38,812 nt of DNA from IMG/VR virus record IMGVR_UViG_3300045003_000194, positions 1-38,812 of that record; one strand, given 5' to 3'. Below the pieces are notes generated by a model. The model had not been told where the DNA came from. It made no database searches and saw only the letters and a list, made by a program, of their open reading frames with translations. This DNA is from a virus. Every line of letters starts with the position of its first letter. Position 1 is the stretch's first letter. Of the stretch, positions 38,309 through 38,812 are shown piece by piece. The position numbers and the translations under genes were made by a program.

Positions 38309-38812
38309 AAGCACTTCCACACCGAGCCATTGCTGAACGCCAGCGCGTTATTGGTCGAACTGCCTGCGCAGGTTTGCCCCTCGCTTGCCACCGCCGTGGA
38401 ATCCGAGACGCGAATCACCGCCCCGGGATTCGAAGCTGCGGAAGGCAGCGCGCTCACCGTGGTGCTGCCCAGAGTCTCAAGGTTCGTGCCCGTGAGCACC
38501 GTATTACTCTTTAGGTTGATAACGCCCGCGGTGCCCGTGCCACTTGCCCCACCCGCGGAGAGATTCACATTGCCGCCGTTATTGTTTCCCCCGACCGCGC
38601 CGCCCGCGAGGAGATTTATGTTGCCTGCTGGTTCGGAAGTATCCGCGCCGCTGTCGGTTGTCCAGCCCGCGGCGAACAAAATGTCTCCACCGGTTTGCGA
38701 TTGGGTTTGGTTACCACCGACAACGATCGATATCGCCGGCCAAGCATTGCCATCCGGCCCGGTAGTCTCACCGCCCGGAGCTTCCAGCAAAAATCCTTGG
38801 GAATTGAAATTG
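38305..38812 (-). CDS. Exported fibre/spike-like protein, C-terminal part (continues from 1-1188)
   Basis: This frame enters from the window edge without a start and is in phase with the gene at 1-1188 after removal of the 127-base overlap (position 38790 equals position 105, same frame). It holds Gly/Asn/Ser/Thr-rich repeats (INLLAGGAVGGNNNGGNVNL) of beta-helix or trimeric-fibre type and the fibre-tip-like end NALAFSNGSVWKCF. See the N-terminal part for signal peptide and domain description. Confidence 0.87.
   Translation of the reverse strand, partial: NFNSQGFLLEAPGGETTGPDGNAWPAISIVVGGNQTQSQTGGDILFAAGWTTDSGADTSEPAGNINLLAGGAVGGNNNGGNVNLSAGGASGTGTAGVINLKSNTVLTGTNLETLGSTTVSALPSAASNPGAVIRVSDSTAVASEGQTCAGSSTNNALAFSNGSVWKCF
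38686..38812. repeat. Terminal redundancy, right copy (circular contig overlap)
   Basis: Exact copy of bases 1-127. It lies inside the fibre-like gene and should be removed once when the circle is closed. Confidence 0.95.

Overview
The window reads as one complete circular genome that was cut open at an arbitrary point. Bases 1-127 recur exactly as bases 38686-38812, the signature of a circular assembly with a k-mer of about 127, so the unit length is 38,685 bp. The minus-strand gene at the left edge (1-1188) continues in frame into the gene at the right edge (38305-38812). The DNA is GC-rich, Shine-Dalgarno sites are clear (GGAGG, AGAAGGAGGTGA), and genes overlap mostly by ATGA or GTGA. I infer a virus or virus-like element of a Gram-negative bacterium. 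Acidobacteriota is my best host guess, from the style of its secreted proteins (carboxypeptidase-regulatory-like N-termini, CHB_HEX_C-like and InlB-like repeats). That guess is not proven.

Layout: the circle has two arms. A regulatory gap at 19786-20136 fires both ways. The minus-strand arm runs from 19785 down through position 1 and around to 38305. It carries what look like virion genes: a block of small proteins with C-terminal membrane anchors (15605-19785) that includes a transglutaminase-like protein and a Fis-type regulator; a capsid-like block of beta-rich proteins and an Arg/His-rich hydrophobic protein (8649-13155); a lysis/entry block with a lytic transglycosylase carrying a membrane anchor, a lipoprotein and a holin-like protein (6316-8533); and a receptor/depolymerase block of exported fibre-like proteins and a clan GH-A glycosidase (38305 through 1 to 6288). 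The plus-strand arm (20137-38308) is a tight operon of DNA-metabolism and unknown genes: an RHH regulator with its own operator, a TadE-like protein, an ERF annealing protein, a Gp37/Gp68-type protein, two HerA/FtsK-type ATPases, several HNH proteins, a helicase-methyltransferase fusion and a radical SAM protein. The arms meet tail to tail and share one CTAG as the stop codon of both last genes. A small plus-strand island (14857-15602) sits inside the minus arm.

I see no large terminase, portal, head protease, tape measure, sheath, tube or baseplate gene, and no polymerase or replication initiator. The many membrane-anchored proteins, the membrane-anchored peptidoglycan lytic enzyme, the HerA-type ATPases and the circular genome instead suggest a tailless, membrane-containing icosahedral phage. 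Known examples of that plan are Thermus phage P23-77 and Salisaeta icosahedral phage 1 (circular dsDNA, single-jelly-roll capsid proteins). This is an inference: no capsid protein can be assigned with certainty by reading alone. At least eight proteins carry Sec or lipoprotein signals, including the fibre-like ones, which is unusual for a phage and implies part of the particle or its accessory proteins passes through the periplasm.

Two scars show recent gene exchange. A lipoprotein gene (37284-37799) has been inserted behind the second ATPase together with a foreign ATPase 3' end, leaving the old 3' end stranded at 37801-37866. A FimB-like tyrosine recombinase (31548-32153, opposite strand) follows directly on the amputated N-terminus of a serine recombinase (31443-31547).
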